Shown here one piece after another: positions 21,751 through 22,871 of a stretch of 22,871 bases of DNA. The notes beneath the pieces were generated by a model, which saw only the letters and a program-made list of their open reading frames with translations, was not told the DNA's origin and made no database searches. Position 1 is the stretch's first letter. Every line of letters starts with the position of its first letter. The translations under genes were made by a program, and so were the position numbers. The DNA is from a virus: positions 1 to 22,871 of the IMG/VR virus record IMGVR_UViG_3300009610_000095; one strand, given 5' to 3'.

Positions 21751-22505
21751 TCTTAATAGAAGAAGCCATACAAACAATACAATCTATTTATAGTAAGGGA
21801 TTGCAGAGTAAAGATACTAGGCTGGTTAGCAGGCATATATATAGTGCTGCTATATCAGCTAGAGCTACACTTATCAGGCAGAGAAGTAACAATGGACAAG
21901 CTATAAATAGTGAGTGCTATCAGGTATTAACTTGCGTAGAGATGGAACAAGCAAGTGCTACTGAATGTAACCTTATACCTGCTTCAAGTTCTGTAGTATT
22001 GCGGAGCAAGCTCCGACTTCCTGCATTTATTACAGACTTGAGCAGGGATTTAATTAGAGACATATATGCAGCAGATAGTGGTAGTGGCTTTGATATAATT
22101 GAATATGAGGCTAGTAAGTATAGGAAAGGTAATAAGTACACTTCTAATAAGCCTGTAGTCTTCTTGAGAGATGGGAGATTATATATTACTGTACTTACTC
22201 AACCTACTACTCTTGTAGTAGATGGGCTATTCCAAGACCCATTGGAAGTACACGAGTTTAGAGAGAAGACTGATTGTGCTAGTTGTAAGTGTATGAGTGC
22301 CTATGAGGTAGATTTTGCCTTTGATAGAGAGCAAATGAAAGCTCTAGGTCAGCTAGCTATGCAAGAACTAGTAATACTATTTACTCAAATGAAAGAAGAT
22401 AAGGTTAATAATGCTAGTGATGATATTACCATATCTGGTAATATGGTTCATCAGCCTCAACAATATCAGCAACAACAAAGAGAACAAGATGATAGACAAG
22501 CTTAA
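21747..22505 (+). CDS. Probable head-to-tail connector (neck ring) protein
   Basis: A 252-residue protein built like phage adaptor/ring proteins: helical N-terminus (residues 1-45), beta-rich region with a 'LPAFITDLSRDLIRDIY' helix (91-107), a strand pair PVVFLRDGRLYITVL (136-150), and TTLVVDGLFQDPLEVHEF (154-171), which is the 'v-G-lf-dP-ev' signature common in such proteins. A closing helix (QMKALGQLAMQEL) follows. Residues 177-182 (CASCKC) hold three cysteines. The tail is Gln-rich (QQYQQQQREQDD) and disordered. The start overlaps the nuclease stop (ATGA) and the end overlaps the next gene by 17 bases. Together with 4548-5270 it would give two neck components. Confidence 0.5.
   Translation: MILIEEAIQTIQSIYSKGLQSKDTRLVSRHIYSAAISARATLIRQRSNNGQAINSECYQVLTCVEMEQASATECNLIPASSSVVLRSKLRLPAFITDLSRDLIRDIYAADSGSGFDIIEYEASKYRKGNKYTSNKPVVFLRDGRLYITVLTQPTTLVVDGLFQDPLEVHEFREKTDCASCKCMSAYEVDFAFDREQMKALGQLAMQELVILFTQMKEDKVNNASDDITISGNMVHQPQQYQQQQREQDDRQA
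22002..22015 (+). repeat. GC-rich 5-bp inverted repeat inside a coding region
   Basis: CGGAG (22002-22006) and CTCCG (22011-22015) frame CAAG. It encodes Arg-Ser-Lys-Leu-Arg with the Arg codons CGG and CGA, both scarce in this CG-poor phage. The hairpin is small but stands out against the local AT-rich sequence. Confidence 0.4.
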
Positions 22506-22871
22506 TATTAGGGATGATGCCTATGGGTACTATCTTAAGAACTATCCAGAGAAGGTAGGACAGGAAGTATATGCAAAGATAGTATATGGTATGATGAAGA
22601 TGATAGTTGATAAGATGTTTGATGAGGCTACTGATATAGTCTTACCTTTCAGGCTAGGTATGTTTTGTATAAGAGGAGAACATATAAAGCCTATTATAGT
22701 TAAGGAAAAGGTTAAGAAGATGGTAGTGAATGAGAATGGAATAGAGGAAGAGATAGAAGTAGAAGAAGAAAGGATAAGAGGTATAGCTCCTGATTGGGGA
22801 GCTACCCGGAAGCTATGGAGAGAGAACCCGGAAGAAGAGAAAAAGAAAACTAGAATATTCTGCTTTAATGA
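22489..22871 (+). CDS. Small conserved phage protein, C-terminus cut by window edge
   Basis: Not closed by a stop within the window. ATG at 22489 gives MIDKLNIRDDAYGYYLKNYP, a middle region 'DIVLPFRLGMFCIRGEHIKP', an acidic insert (VNENGIEEEIEVEEERIRG), and 'APDWGATRKLWRENPEEEKK' just before the edge. The 'LPFRLG' core followed by 'DW--T--LW' is a pattern I recognise from a family of short conserved proteins in crAss-like phages; its biochemical role is unknown to me. It overlaps the previous gene by 17 bases, so the two are probably translated in a coupled way. The reading frame runs on beyond base 22871. Confidence 0.55.
   Translation, partial: MIDKLNIRDDAYGYYLKNYPEKVGQEVYAKIVYGMMKMIVDKMFDEATDIVLPFRLGMFCIRGEHIKPIIVKEKVKKMVVNENGIEEEIEVEEERIRGIAPDWGATRKLWRENPEEEKKKTRIFCFN

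Noticed and set aside
1-22871. Genome-wide TAG or TGA recoding as seen in some crAss-like phages
   Set aside because: All genes read full length with the standard bacterial code, TGA and TAA end several genes, and no internal TAG or TGA has to be read through. Only the special junction at 10274-10276 stays open.

Overview
This window looks like part of the virion-structure and host-recognition block of a tailed, crAss-like (Crassvirales-type) phage of a Bacteroidota host. The reasons are as follows. There is a crAss-type major capsid protein (2199-3662) followed by the short conserved genes usual after it. The end of a probable portal protein lies at the left edge. The AT-rich genes have no Shine-Dalgarno motifs and the best-expressed ones have A-rich leaders. 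The two secreted-type proteins have signal peptides ending in ...A-Q or ...S-Q, as is usual in Bacteroidota. The tail-fibre domains are of the kinds common in Bacteroidota phages. All genes lie on the + strand, tightly packed and often with ATGA overlaps. All three stop codons are used as terminators (TAA mostly, several TGA, two TAG), and no gene needs stop-codon recoding to be read. No tRNA, integrase, IS element, CRISPR or reverse transcriptase was seen, and there is no gene-free stretch over 100 bases.

Layout. (1) Head block, 1-6808: C-terminal part of the portal, an acidic scaffold-like protein, the major capsid protein, a strong terminator, a conserved unknown protein, a connector-like protein, a probable auxiliary capsid/structural protein with a sheath-like inserted domain, and a second strong terminator. 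(2) Tail and adhesin block, 6831-18117: a run of small Cys-containing, Ig-like and FN3-like proteins, a lectin-like fibre protein, a short adaptor, two related beta-solenoid proteins (787 and 270 aa), a second short adaptor, a 946-aa tail fibre, two small conserved proteins and a fibre-like protein with a signal peptide. (3) Enzyme block, 18119-21013: two consecutive proteins that look like TIM-barrel glycoside hydrolases, the first with a signal peptide. (4) 21010-22871: a RecB/Cas4-type PD-(D/E)XK nuclease, a second connector-like protein, and a small conserved protein cut by the right edge.

The genes together would build the capsid and its neck, then provide a set of receptor-binding and glycan-degrading parts that choose the host. 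The adhesin block is a mosaic. 10277-13449 and internal parts of the 946-aa fibre gene carry many CG dinucleotides and C-ending codons, while the rest of the window almost lacks CG and uses AGA/AGG for Arg. This points to recent exchange of receptor-binding modules. The most notable structures are two repeated 'MIDIA-W' adaptor genes, each placed in the same frame as, and exactly one stop codon before, a giant fibre gene. The tetranucleotide GATC is also strikingly scarce, although its same-composition permutations GTAC and CTAG are common.

Protein identities come from reading the translations by eye; no database or structure search was run.
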